A stretch of DNA of 14,200 bases from Polyangiaceae bacterium (GCA_025936205.1 JAICTU010000225.1:1-14200); one strand, 5' to 3'; positions 1-6,990 are shown, numbered from the stretch's first letter. Numbers and translations: made by a program. The notes: generated by a model not told the origin, from the letters alone.

Positions 1-928
1 CCAGCTCGTAGCACGCTGGCAGATAGCCTTCGGCCCCGAACAGGCTGTGGCCGTCGATCAGGTCTTCGAGCAAGCGCCGCGTCTTGCCGCTGGGCAGGTT
101 CGCGGCGTCGCACAGCGCGCGCAACTCGGACGCCGCCCGCTCGCGCTCCTGCCGGCCGAGGAGGATCTCGCTCGCCGGCGGCAGCCACACGCGTTCCACG
201 GGGCGTCCGGTGCGCTGGCTCTCCGGATCGAACTGCCGGATGCCGGCGATCGAATCGCCCAGTAGCTCGATGCGCACCGGCGCCTCGGCGTCTGTCGGCC
301 AGACGTCGATCAGGCCGCCGCGCACCGCGATACAGCCAGGGTCCTCCACCACCGGGTTGCGCGAGTAACCGGCAGCGACCAGCGCCGCGCTCAGCTCGTC
401 GAGATCGATGTCCTGGCCCTGCGCGAGCTCGCGCGCCGCCGCCGCGAGCGGCGCCGGCGGCACGAAGCGGCGCACCAGAGCGCGCGCGCTGGTGACCAGA
501 AATCCAAAGCGCCGTTGCTCCGCCAGCGCCGTCAGCGTGGCCAGCCGCTGCATCGCAGCGCGGCGATCCGGGTGCACCTGCTCGTAGGGCGAGCTCTCCG
601 AGGGCAAGAGCAGGCGCACCTGCCGATCCTCCGCCGGCGCCACGGGAGAGCCCAGGCCCGGATCATTCAGCAAGTAGCGCAGATCGCGCGCCGCCGCCTC
701 AGCGCCGTCCGCGTCCGGCGCAACGTACACGATCCTGCGCTGCAGCTTGCGCGCGAGCCCGAGAGCGATCAGCGGGGCGCCACTGCCGCGCGCGCCGCTG
801 ACGTGCAGCGCCGGCGCGCCTCCGGCGACGCTCAGACGTTCTGCGACGCTCTCGACGAATGCCGCCAGGCTCTGCGCCGGTGCGGCTCGCTCGGGGAGCT
901 CGCTGGGGCTGGGGTTCGTGGCAGTCAA
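1..928 (-). CDS. mfd: Transcription-repair coupling factor Mfd, N-terminal part (cut by window edge)
   Basis: Mfd removes RNA polymerase stalled at DNA lesions and recruits UvrA for transcription-coupled repair in the cytoplasm. Only about 309 codons are in the window; the RecG-like translocase motor lies off the left edge. The visible part matches the UvrB-like N-terminal module. It has a degenerate Walker-A-like segment GARGSGAP near residue 50, then IVYVAPD, SSPYEQVHPDRRA, the conserved stretch ending AVRGGLIDVWP, then VRIELLGDSI and RQFDPESQRT, as in Mfd/UvrB proteins. I read the start as TTG (928-926), which overlaps the TGA of the upstream gene; the next in-frame ATG lies about 125 codons in, inside conserved sequence. 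The overlap implies translational coupling to the membrane protein upstream. Family assignment is from recognised motifs; the loss of a functional Walker A in this domain is normal for Mfd. Confidence 0.9.
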   Translation of the reverse strand, partial: MTATNPSPSELPERAAPAQSLAAFVESVAERLSVAGGAPALHVSGARGSGAPLIALGLARKLQRRIVYVAPDADGAEAAARDLRYLLNDPGLGSPVAPAEDRQVRLLLPSESSPYEQVHPDRRAAMQRLATLTALAEQRRFGFLVTSARALVRRFVPPAPLAAAARELAQGQDIDLDELSAALVAAGYSRNPVVEDPGCIAVRGGLIDVWPTDAEAPVRIELLGDSIAGIRQFDPESQRTGRPVERVWLPPASEILLGRQERERAASELRALCDAANLPSGKTRRLLEDLIDGHSLFGAEGYLPACYEL

Positions 929-1806
929 TCGCTCAGTGCAGCACCGCACGCCGCGAGATAATTCTTGGCGCGCAGAGCCCAGGGGCCGTCGGGATGTTGC
1001 TGGAGATGCGCCATGAACTCCGCCGCCGCGTCCGCGGCAGCACCCCGCTGAAACAGCAGCACGCCGCGGGCGAGATGGGAGGGGTAGTCGAGATCATTTC
1101 GCTCCAAGGCGGCGACATAGCCCAGCTGGAGCGCCAAGTCCTGCTCGCGATCCGGGCCCGAACGGATCGGCTGCGCGAGCAAGAAGCGATAGTAAACTCG
1201 CCATTCGTTCAGCGTAGGCGCAAAGGGCGGGCTTTTCAGCTCCAGCGCTTCCGCCCAGTAGATGCGAAATAGCGTCTCCAGCTCGTCGCGGCTGGCGGCC
1301 GTGGGGCTCGGAGCGAACCAGCCCCGCTTCCTGCCGAGGTTGAACATGCTGCCGCCGAGCGAAGCGCGTTCGGGGGTCGGCTCGCTATCCGAGCGCGCGT
1401 TCACCGCGGCCACGAACAGCTCTGTTTGCAGCGCGCGCAGCAGCAATAGTCCGTCGTTTCCCGACTGCTCCAGGACGGCTTGGGCCAGCCGCCGGAGCTG
1501 GTCGCGCTGGAGTGTCGCTTCGGCCGTGCTCATGAAGCTCGCGGCTGCGAAACGCCGAAAGGCCTCACCCACGGAACGAACGGCGAGCGGCAGCCCCGCG
1601 CGCGCCCGAGCTCGTCGCTCCTCCTCGGCCTGAGCGTTCAGGCGCTGTTCGACGCGATCGATCATCGGAGGCGGAACCCACACCGGGTCCACGCGCCGCG
1701 GGACCACCAGCAGAGCGCTGAGCAGCGCCGCGGCCACGATCGCCAAGCCGACGGGCCATCCCTCCAGATTGCGAGCCAGACCAGCGCGGATCTCAGCGAT
1801 CTTCAT
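925..1806 (-). CDS. Hypothetical single-pass membrane protein with TPR-like C-terminus
   Basis: I do not recognise this 293-residue protein as a named family. It opens with a short basic cytoplasmic stretch, then one hydrophobic segment at about residues 17-36 (rich in A, V and L, ending VVPRR), then an Arg/Glu/Ala-rich helical region. The last 70 or so residues read like one TPR pair: LGYVAALERNDLDYPSHLAR followed by a helix-turn-helix with alternating small and aromatic residues and HPDGPWALRAKNYLAA. The ATG at 1806 is chosen because the membrane segment follows directly and the longer reading frame would run through the divergent PilZ gene; its SD is weak (GAAG or a more distant GAGG). It leads a leftward unit whose next gene is mfd, overlapping by TTGA. 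A tethered scaffold or periplasmic TPR role is an inference. Confidence 0.72.
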   Translation of the reverse strand: MKIAEIRAGLARNLEGWPVGLAIVAAALLSALLVVPRRVDPVWVPPPMIDRVEQRLNAQAEEERRARARAGLPLAVRSVGEAFRRFAAASFMSTAEATLQRDQLRRLAQAVLEQSGNDGLLLLRALQTELFVAAVNARSDSEPTPERASLGGSMFNLGRKRGWFAPSPTAASRDELETLFRIYWAEALELKSPPFAPTLNEWRVYYRFLLAQPIRSGPDREQDLALQLGYVAALERNDLDYPSHLARGVLLFQRGAAADAAAEFMAHLQQHPDGPWALRAKNYLAACGAALSD

Positions 1807-1894
1807 CAGCTTCGAGACCTCGCGGTCGGAATGCGGCTGGACACCGACCCCTTGGCTGTTTATGAGCCAGTGGCGCCGTCCGTAGAGGCAAATC
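1807..1894. promoter_or_regulatory. Divergent intergenic region between TPR membrane protein/mfd and pilZ
   Basis: This 88-bp spacer must carry the leftward promoter for the TPR protein/mfd unit and the rightward promoter for pilZ. An AGAGG sequence at about 1884-1888 gives the PilZ gene a good SD 6-7 bases before its GTG. A small inverted repeat (TGGCT, 7-base loop, AGCCA) sits near 1854-1870. I see no convincing -35/-10 pair on either strand. Confidence 0.4.
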
Positions 1895-2203
1895 GTGGCT
1901 GAGCAGCGCAAGCACCATCGCGTCCCGACTCGCTTCGAGGTGACCTGCATCGAAAGTGACGCGAGCTCGTTCGCAGGGTCCGTGCGCGACATCAGCATCG
2001 TCGGGATGTTTGTCGAATCCGAGCGCAGCCTGGCCTTCGGCACCGCGCTGACACTGGTGTTGAAGGGTGTGGCCGCGCGCGAGCTGCGCTTGCCCGCGGT
2101 CGTGCGTTGGTCGGAGCCCCAGGGATTTGGGGTTCAGTTCGGCTTGCTCGGCGCTTACGCCACCCACGTGATCGTCGAGCTAGTGAAGAAGCACACCACG
2201 TGA
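1895..2203 (+). CDS. PilZ domain protein (putative cyclic-di-GMP receptor)
   Basis: A 102-residue protein that is almost entirely one PilZ domain. The two c-di-GMP-binding signatures are present: R5-x-x-x-R9 (RKHHR) in the N-terminal loop, and D32-x-S34-x-x-G37 (DISIVG) on the first strand. The C-terminal VVRWSEPQGFGVQFG strand-turn-strand followed by a helix is typical of the short stand-alone PilZ proteins common in myxobacteria. The start is GTG at 1895 with AGAGG upstream; no upstream ATG is better placed. The stop overlaps the next gene (GTGA), so the two are probably translated together. Binding of c-di-GMP follows from the intact motifs and family knowledge. What it controls is unknown; the coupled SCP2-like protein is the obvious candidate partner. 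Confidence 0.9.
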   Translation: MAEQRKHHRVPTRFEVTCIESDASSFAGSVRDISIVGMFVESERSLAFGTALTLVLKGVAARELRLPAVVRWSEPQGFGVQFGLLGAYATHVIVELVKKHTT

Positions 2204-2847
2204 TTGTACCGGAGACCGCAGCAGAGCTGATCGGCGAGTTCTTGCCAAATTTCGTGGGCGGTCTGCTGGCGAGCAGCGCGGCGGCTCCCGCGCAGCGCTC
2301 GGTCAGCCCCGCGCTGAAGCTGCCGGCGCCGGTCGGCGTCGGGCTGCGCGTGGTCGGAGCCGGCGAATGGACGCTGCGCATCACGGGCGATGCCGCGGGC
2401 ACCGCCCCGAAGCTGGTCGTCGAAACCGGCATCGCGAACGACGTCGCGCTGCAGGTGAGCCTCGACCAGCGCGACTTCCTTCCGCTCGTGGTCGCCCCGC
2501 TGCGGCGCGCCCTGAACGCCGCTGCCGGCGAAGCGAGCAGGGCCGCACCGGGCGTGTGGTCGCGGCTCGGGCGCTGGGACGAAGAGACCGTGGAGCTGTT
2601 GCGCCGCCAGACGGGAGGAATCCTGCTGCGCATCCGCGACGGCGAGCTGAAGCGCTGCGTCGCCCTCACGCCGAGCACACAGCCCTTCTCGCTGGAGAGC
2701 GCTCCCTGCATGATCGACTGCGCGCTCGGCGATCTGGAGCAGCTGCAAGCTCACCGGGGCAACCCGCTCGATCTGTTCTACGCCGGGCAGATCCGCATCT
2801 CGGGCGACGCGCAGATCGCTCTGGCGATGGCTGGGCTCTTCCTGTAG
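2200..2847 (+). CDS. SCP2-like (sterol carrier/lipid-binding) domain protein
   Basis: A 215-residue soluble protein with no signal peptide or membrane segment. The C-terminal third looks like an SCP2 fold: strands with LRIRDGELKRCVAL, then an acidic IDCALGDLEQL strand-helix, and finally the diagnostic end GNPLDLFYAGQIRISGDAQI followed by ALAMAGLFL (compare the SCP2 pattern of a helix, then G-x-[IL]-x-[IV]-x-G-D, then a hydrophobic C-terminal helix). The N-terminal half has an Ala/Pro linker and a second strand-rich region that may be a diverged copy. The start is GTG at 2200, overlapping the pilZ stop (GTGA) with GAAG upstream; this is preferred over a start 31 codons earlier inside pilZ. SCP2 domains bind hydrophobic ligands; the ligand here is unknown. 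The family call rests mainly on the last 50 residues. Confidence 0.66.
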   Translation: MIVPETAAELIGEFLPNFVGGLLASSAAAPAQRSVSPALKLPAPVGVGLRVVGAGEWTLRITGDAAGTAPKLVVETGIANDVALQVSLDQRDFLPLVVAPLRRALNAAAGEASRAAPGVWSRLGRWDEETVELLRRQTGGILLRIRDGELKRCVALTPSTQPFSLESAPCMIDCALGDLEQLQAHRGNPLDLFYAGQIRISGDAQIALAMAGLFL

Positions 2848-2874
2848 CCGGCCCGTGCCGCGCGGGTCGAGCCC

Positions 2875-2902
2875 CTGCTCTTTCTGCGCTGCTCTTTCTG
2901 CA
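2875..2902. repeat. 14-bp tandem duplication between convergent genes
   Basis: Two adjacent copies of CTGCTCTTTCTGC(G/A), differing only in the last base, lie in the 63-bp gap between the SCP2-like gene and the tolB stop. Just before them, about 2851-2868, is a small GC hairpin (CCCG/CGGG) that could help termination from either side. I see no T-tract directly after it. Confidence 0.8.
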
Positions 2903-2910
2903 GAGCTGCG

Positions 2911-4242
2911 TTACAGCCCGCCCGGCAACGCCGCCCAGCGCAGCGACTCGCCGCTCTGGCTCGAGATCTTCTGCGCGGGCCGCTTGCTCTTGAGCGACTT
3001 GACGTACAGCCCCGAGTCCTTCGCACGCTTGGAGAAGTACGCCAGCAGGCGCCCGTCGGGGCTGCACGCGGGATACGTGTTGGAGCCTTCGTTCTGGGTC
3101 AAACGCGTCAGGGGGCCACCGCCTTCGGGGGACATCACCAGGTCCTGCCCGTTGCCGACCGCGACGGAGTAGATCAAGAACACGCCGTCTTCGGTGTCGC
3201 AGAAGGCCGGCGCCGCTGCGGAGAAGCCGGCAGGAGAGACGGCCTTGCCATCCAGGTACACGCGGTGACCGACGTGTGCCACCGCGCCGCCAATCCAGGC
3301 GAGCTTGCCGGAGGGGCTGAACACGGGGTGCGTGGCGACCTCGCTCGTGGAGACCTTGCGCATGTCGCGACCATCGGCGCCGCCCACCCAGATCGAGCTG
3401 CCCTCCGAGTTGGCGACCGCGACCGCCAGCTTCTTGTGATCGGCGCTGAACGTCGCGCTGTACACCGAGTCCTTGAAGTTCAGGCCCACCGGGCCCGCGC
3501 CGCCCTGTTGCACCAGGCGAAACGGCGAGTAGTTGTGGCTGCGCGAGTAAAACAGCGCGCCGTTCGGGCCCCAGAAGGGCGCCACGCTGGTGTCGTCCGC
3601 GCTGGTCATGGCGCGGATGTTGTGACCGTCGGAGTCGATGGTGTAGACGGCGGGATTCTTGCCGGCGCGCGCTGCAAAGGTCAGATGGCTCGAGAAGCCG
3701 CCATTGCGGCCCGAAATCGCGCCCAGCAGCGCATCGGCGATGCGGTGGGCGGTGACTCGGGCCTGGTCCTTCTTGACCACGAAGGACTTCTGGTAGACCG
3801 GATCCCGGCCGTGGCTCAGGAAGTAGCAGAGCCCGGACATCTTGACGGTGTTCGCGTCGTTGGCGCGCGCAGCGACCTTGATGATCACCTCCGCACCCAG
3901 AGCTGCCCAGGCCTTGATGTCGACCGGGTCCTCGAAGCCGTACAATCCCTCGGGTGCCTTGGCGTCGGGGATGACGTTGAACAAGCCCGTGAGCTCGAGA
4001 TCGCGGCGCACCACGCTGCGCACGATCACATCTTCGAGATCCGGGGAGAGCGACGGCAATACAGCCAGCGCGGTGATGTGTTCGTTGGCGTCGCCGGTGA
4101 TCGGCAACTCCCCGAGCACGCTCTCGTCGGGCGCGGCCTCCGCGCTCTGAGCGCGAGCCGTGGCGGCCAGCGTACCGATCCCCAGCGCCGCCGCGCAGGC
4201 TACTGCCCAGATGCGTGTCAGTACTCGGGACGTTACTTGCAT
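2911..4242 (-). CDS. tolB: TolB, periplasmic beta-propeller of the Tol-Pal system
   Basis: A 443-residue periplasmic protein linking the inner-membrane TolQRA motor to the outer-membrane lipoprotein Pal during constriction. It begins with a clear Sec signal (basic R6/R10, Ala/Leu-rich core, probable cleavage after A-R-A at 31). The D1 domain follows, with an LELTGLF motif after about residue 80 and W-x-x-x-G-A-E-V-I-I-K-V. It is followed by repeated WD40-like blades: APFWGPNGALFYSR, YSATFSADHKKLAV, THPVFSPSGKLAWIGG, TYPACSPDGRLLAYFS. Length and order match TolB. The ATG overlaps the tolA stop by 10 bases (4233-4242), so it is translationally coupled and last in the operon. Nothing essential looks missing. 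Confidence 0.93.
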   Translation of the reverse strand: MQVTSRVLTRIWAVACAAALGIGTLAATARAQSAEAAPDESVLGELPITGDANEHITALAVLPSLSPDLEDVIVRSVVRRDLELTGLFNVIPDAKAPEGLYGFEDPVDIKAWAALGAEVIIKVAARANDANTVKMSGLCYFLSHGRDPVYQKSFVVKKDQARVTAHRIADALLGAISGRNGGFSSHLTFAARAGKNPAVYTIDSDGHNIRAMTSADDTSVAPFWGPNGALFYSRSHNYSPFRLVQQGGAGPVGLNFKDSVYSATFSADHKKLAVAVANSEGSSIWVGGADGRDMRKVSTSEVATHPVFSPSGKLAWIGGAVAHVGHRVYLDGKAVSPAGFSAAAPAFCDTEDGVFLIYSVAVGNGQDLVMSPEGGGPLTRLTQNEGSNTYPACSPDGRLLAYFSKRAKDSGLYVKSLKSKRPAQKISSQSGESLRWAALPGGL

Positions 4243-5051
4243 TTTTCGTTCTTTCCCTGGAACACGGGGAACACCGTCGGTTCCAGCAGCTGCGGATAGT
4301 TGGGCGGCGGCGGCGGAACGCTCTGGCCCACGTGCATTTCCATGGCCGCGCGGACCCGTCCGTCGAAGACCTCGTTACCGCTCGACTTCATGGTGTAGCT
4401 GGTGACCTCGCGGTTGGGCCCGATGTGCGCGGTGACCTTCGCTTCCAGCCCCACCAGTGTGGCGCAATCGAGCTCGTCGAGGGGCGGCGCGAAGCCTTGC
4501 CGGAACCACGCGATCAGCTTCGCGCTGTACGTATCCACGGCGCGCGCCTTGAGCGGATCCGTCTCCGTGCCCTCTTTGACACCGTCCTCGCCGCCCTTTT
4601 CAGTTTGCTGCGACGGCGGCTCGCTCTGCTCCTCCGCCTCGCGCTGCATCTTCTTGACCATGTCGTCGACGCGGCGGGCCTGGGGGGTCTCTGGCGTCGG
4701 CTTCTCCTCGGGCTTCGAGGGCTTGGGGTCGGCTGATTCGCTGATCTTCTTCGGCTGCGGCGCGGGCACCGGCTTCGCCTCCGCACGCGGCTGGACGGGC
4801 TCCGGTGGCTTCCACATATCGGGCAGCTTGGGCGGCGTCGCGGCCGGCGGCGCCTGCGTGCCCTTCTTCAAGAGCGGCGCGTCCAATATCGGGTTGACCG
4901 CGATGCGCATCTCGCGGGGCGCGGGCTCGCGCTGCGGGGTTTCGCCATTCACGCGTGCCAGCACCATCGATAGCACCAGCCCTGCCTGGACCAAGCTCGC
5001 GAGCGAGAGCGCCCCCACCACCTGAGCGGGTGAGAAGGCGGCCGGCTTCAC
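4233..5051 (-). CDS. tolA: TolA/TonB-like energy-transducing protein
   Basis: A 272-residue bitopic inner-membrane protein predicted to carry motion of the TolQR motor across the periplasm to TolB/Pal. It has one N-terminal membrane helix at about residues 9-31 and a long Pro/Lys/Glu-rich linker at about 40-165. The compact C-terminal domain (about 170-272) contains YSAKLIAWFRQGF, then LVGLEAKVTAHIGPNREVTS and the helix VFDGRVRAAMEMHVG followed by PPPPPNYPQLLEP, a TonB/TolA-type C-terminus. Cysteines in LDCATL and at the very C-terminal EKCK could pair. The linker is shorter and more proline-rich than the Ala/Lys/Glu helix of E. coli TolA, so it could be called TonB-like, but the Tol context decides it. 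The start is GTG at 5051 within a GTGA overlap with tolR; the end overlaps tolB. Confidence 0.88.
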   Translation of the reverse strand: MKPAAFSPAQVVGALSLASLVQAGLVLSMVLARVNGETPQREPAPREMRIAVNPILDAPLLKKGTQAPPAATPPKLPDMWKPPEPVQPRAEAKPVPAPQPKKISESADPKPSKPEEKPTPETPQARRVDDMVKKMQREAEEQSEPPSQQTEKGGEDGVKEGTETDPLKARAVDTYSAKLIAWFRQGFAPPLDELDCATLVGLEAKVTAHIGPNREVTSYTMKSSGNEVFDGRVRAAMEMHVGQSVPPPPPNYPQLLEPTVFPVFQGKNEKCK

Positions 5052-5491
5052 TTCGGGCTCTCGTTCTTTGCCGGCGTCTCGGGGGTCTCGTCGGGCTGGA
5101 CCAGCAGGTTCAGCGAATCGACGCCGCTGCGCCGCGCCGCCGCCACCACTTCCGCGACCACGCCGTACAGGGCGCTTTTATCAGCGCGGATGTAGAGCTC
5201 GCGGGTGGCCTGCACCTTGGGGTTCACCAGGAACTCCTCGTAAGCACGGCCGGTCACCTCTTTGTCGTCAAACATCACCTTGCCCTCGGCGGTGACGGTC
5301 ACGATCAGACGCTCATCTTCCACCGGCGTGTTGGGCGCCTTCACGTTGGGGAGATCGATCTTCAGGCCCGTGGTCAGCAAGGGTGCGGTCACCATGAAGA
5401 CGACCAAGAGCACCAGCATCACGTCGACCAGCGGCGTGACGTTGATGTCGCGGAACCTTCTTCGGCCGCCTCGACCGACACTGGCGCCCAT
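5048..5491 (-). CDS. tolR: TolR (ExbD/TolR family proton-channel subunit)
   Basis: A 147-residue bitopic protein forming, with TolQ, the proton-driven motor of the Tol system. A basic cytoplasmic start (GRGGRRRFRDI) leads into the family signature NVTPLVDVMLVLLVVFMVTA, with the proton-carrying aspartate at D23. The periplasmic domain follows, with LKIDLPN, ERLIVTVTAEGKV, ELYIRADKSALYGVVAEVV and AARRSGVDSLNLLVQP. The order and about 150-residue length are standard. Its SD (CGGAGG) is formed by the last codons of tolQ, six bases before ATG 5491, and its stop overlaps the tolA start. The short C-terminal Pro/Glu/Thr tail is not conserved. Assignment as TolR rather than ExbD comes from the tolA-tolB-pal context. 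Confidence 0.93.
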   Translation of the reverse strand: MGASVGRGGRRRFRDINVTPLVDVMLVLLVVFMVTAPLLTTGLKIDLPNVKAPNTPVEDERLIVTVTAEGKVMFDDKEVTGRAYEEFLVNPKVQATRELYIRADKSALYGVVAEVVAAARRSGVDSLNLLVQPDETPETPAKNESPK

Positions 5492-5493
5492 GC

Positions 5494-6288
5494 CTAACCT
5501 CCGAAACGGGGCTGGTGCGTGGGGCGCTGGCTGGGATTGTGGAGCGGCGTGCCGCTCTGGCTGCGCCGCTCGGCGGCGTCCGTCGCCAGGATCTCGACCC
5601 AGGTCTCACTGGAGGCCTCCAGCCCCGCGAGCAGATCGACGATGCGCTGGTCGATGTAGTTGTAGCCGATGGTGGCGGGGATGGCGGCGACCAGGCCCAC
5701 TGCGGTCGCGATCAACGCCTCGCCGATCGCCGGCGCCACCACGGGCAGCGAGGCGCTGCCCTCCGTGCCGATGCGCAAGAACGCATCCATGATGCCCCAG
5801 ACCGTGCCGAACAGCCCGATGAACGGAGCCGAGGAGGCGATGCTGGACAGGGTCGGCATCAACACGCCGGCACGCTGCTGCTCGCTGACGATGGCGCGCT
5901 TGGCCACGCTGGCCAGGAACTCCGCCGTCAGGTTCGAGCGGGGCCGCTTGGCCATTTCCACCACCACTCGGCCCCCGGGAGCCGTCTTGTGCTGGATCCC
6001 GAGCGCGACCAGCGCGGAGGCCTCAGCTACCCCCGCGGCGTCGCGCTCGAAGCGATCCTGCGCCGCCTGCAGGCGACGCAGTTGCATCGACTTCAAGAAC
6101 CAGATCAGCCAGACGGAGAAGGAGCACAGGATCAGCAGCACCAACACCACCAGCACGACCCCCGAAGACTGACGGATCAGTGACAGGGGGTCGAGACCGG
6201 CGCCGGGCTTTGGATTGGCTGCGAATGACACCGCGGCGAATGACACCGCCGCGAATGAAACAGCCGCGAGTGCTGAAGCTGCAAACAT
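5494..6288 (-). CDS. tolQ: TolQ (ExbB/TolQ family motor subunit) with repeat-built N-terminal extension
   Basis: A 264-residue polytopic inner-membrane protein. After an unusual N-terminus it has LIRQSSGVVLVVLVLLILCS (TM1, about 38-60) and a cytoplasmic helical loop (LQAAQDRFERDAAGVAEASA). The family core follows: SSIASSAPFIGLFGTVWGIM (TM2) and PVVAPAIGEALIATAVGLVA (TM3). The first 25 residues are hydrophobic and made of three AVSFA pentapeptides encoded by a 15-bp DNA repeat; they resemble a cleavable signal or a short extra membrane segment. ATG 6288 is the only sensible start before TM1, 9 bases after the pal stop, but its SD is weak, so expression may depend on coupling to pal. A rich SD for tolR is embedded at the 3' end. 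Function is from family and operon; the extension is the odd part. Confidence 0.92.
   Translation of the reverse strand: MFAASALAAVSFAAVSFAAVSFAANPKPGAGLDPLSLIRQSSGVVLVVLVLLILCSFSVWLIWFLKSMQLRRLQAAQDRFERDAAGVAEASALVALGIQHKTAPGGRVVVEMAKRPRSNLTAEFLASVAKRAIVSEQQRAGVLMPTLSSIASSAPFIGLFGTVWGIMDAFLRIGTEGSASLPVVAPAIGEALIATAVGLVAAIPATIGYNYIDQRIVDLLAGLEASSETWVEILATDAAERRSQSGTPLHNPSQRPTHQPRFGG
6221..6280. repeat. Four-copy 15-bp tandem repeat inside the tolQ 5' end
   Basis: On the plus strand the units start at 6221, 6236, 6251 and 6266. The first two are GCGAATGACACCGC(G/C), the third differs at two or three bases and the fourth is strongly decayed. On the coding strand each keeps frame and yields AVSFA, so the repeat creates the hydrophobic N-terminus of TolQ. 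The graded decay, with the least changed copies nearest TM1, suggests stepwise expansion. Confidence 0.9.
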
Positions 6289-6297
6289 CGAGCTCGA

Positions 6298-6837
6298 TCA
6301 ATCCGCCAGGATGACGTCGACGCGGCGATCTTCGTTCCAGCCCGCCTCGTCGGTTCCGGTCGCGTCCAGCTCGCCGCGCGAGGTCGTCTCTGCCTGGCGC
6401 TCGGCGAGGCCCTGCGCGGTCAGGTACGCCTTCACGTTGTCGGCGCGCTTGCCTCCGAGCACCATGTTGTATTCGGCTTCGCCGCGCGGATCCGCGTGGC
6501 CGACCAGGCGCATCGTGCGACCGCTCAGCTTGCCCGTGGTGAAGCAGTTCACCAGCTTGTTCAGCACCGGCTGATCGCCCTTCTGCACCTTGGCAGAGTC
6601 GTAGGCGAACTTGGCTTCTGCCTCGGTAATCCCGCAAGCGACCATGATCTCGTCCGAGACGTTGATCGTGCTCTGGCGTGGGTCATCCCCCGGCTTCTGC
6701 GGAGGCGGCTCGGGTGGGGGGGGCGGCGGCGGCGCCTCCGCCACGGGCATGGGAGCCGCGGGCGGTGGTTTCGGATCCGATCCACACGCCAGGGCGGCAA
6801 ATGCCACCAAGACGCAGAAGCTACGCTGAGCTGCCAT
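6298..6837 (-). CDS. pal: Pal, peptidoglycan-associated outer-membrane lipoprotein
   Basis: A 179-residue lipoprotein of the Tol-Pal system that anchors the outer membrane to peptidoglycan. It has an N-terminal signal with a lipobox-like A-L-A-C18, a proline-rich linker (seven consecutive prolines from residue 36), and an OmpA-like C-terminal domain at about 70-179. Visible domain motifs are AKFAYDSAKV, the peptidoglycan-binding VGHADPRGEAEYN (D116) and LGGKRADNVKAYL (R131), then DEAGWNEDRRVDVIL at the end. D116 and R131 are the residues that hold meso-diaminopimelate in the family. Two cysteines (C68, C98) inside the mature domain could form a disulfide, which is not universal in Pal. A strong SD (AGGAGG, 6847-6852) precedes ATG 6837 by nine bases. 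It is the first gene of the operon rather than the last. Confidence 0.92.
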   Translation of the reverse strand: MAAQRSFCVLVAFAALACGSDPKPPPAAPMPVAEAPPPPPPPEPPPQKPGDDPRQSTINVSDEIMVACGITEAEAKFAYDSAKVQKGDQPVLNKLVNCFTTGKLSGRTMRLVGHADPRGEAEYNMVLGGKRADNVKAYLTAQGLAERQAETTSRGELDATGTDEAGWNEDRRVDVILAD

Positions 6838-6846
6838 CTCCTGAAT

Positions 6847-6852
6847 CCTCCT
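6847..6852 (-). promoter_or_regulatory. Strong Shine-Dalgarno of pal
   Basis: The leftward strand reads AGGAGG nine bases before the pal ATG, followed by a second AGGAG directly abutting the ATG. The nearby duplication of TTCAGGAG gives two overlapping SD copies. This fixes the pal start and suggests high translation at the head of the tol operon. Confidence 0.75.
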
Positions 6853-6975
6853 GAACAGTCTGCAAAAAACCAGTGTCGTCCCGTAGTCGAAGCGCGGTCA
6901 AAGAATCGTCAGCGATGGGACGGTGCGGCGGGGTGGGACCGGTGCCGTCTCATCCAAGCGCCCGCCCGGGATTGG

Positions 6976-6990
6976 GGTGCGCAGCGCACC
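6976..6990. promoter_or_regulatory. Perfect 15-bp odd palindrome, operator candidate upstream of pal
   Basis: GGTGCGC-A-GCGCACC: two 7-bp arms around one central base, about 140 bp before the pal start. A one-base spacer cannot form an RNA hairpin loop without opening inner pairs, so a dimeric DNA-binding site is the more natural reading. It could be chance in GC-rich DNA. Confidence 0.35.

Noticed and set aside
1807..2043. 79-residue N-terminal extension of the TPR membrane protein
   Set aside because: It would run antisense through the divergent PilZ gene and place 79 unconserved residues before the membrane anchor; ATG 1806 is more natural.
3265..4299. Long plus-strand open frame (344 codons) opposite tolB
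   Set aside because: Shadow of tolB on the opposite strand; Arg/His/Val-rich composition and no family match, whereas the leftward frame is an unmistakable TolB.
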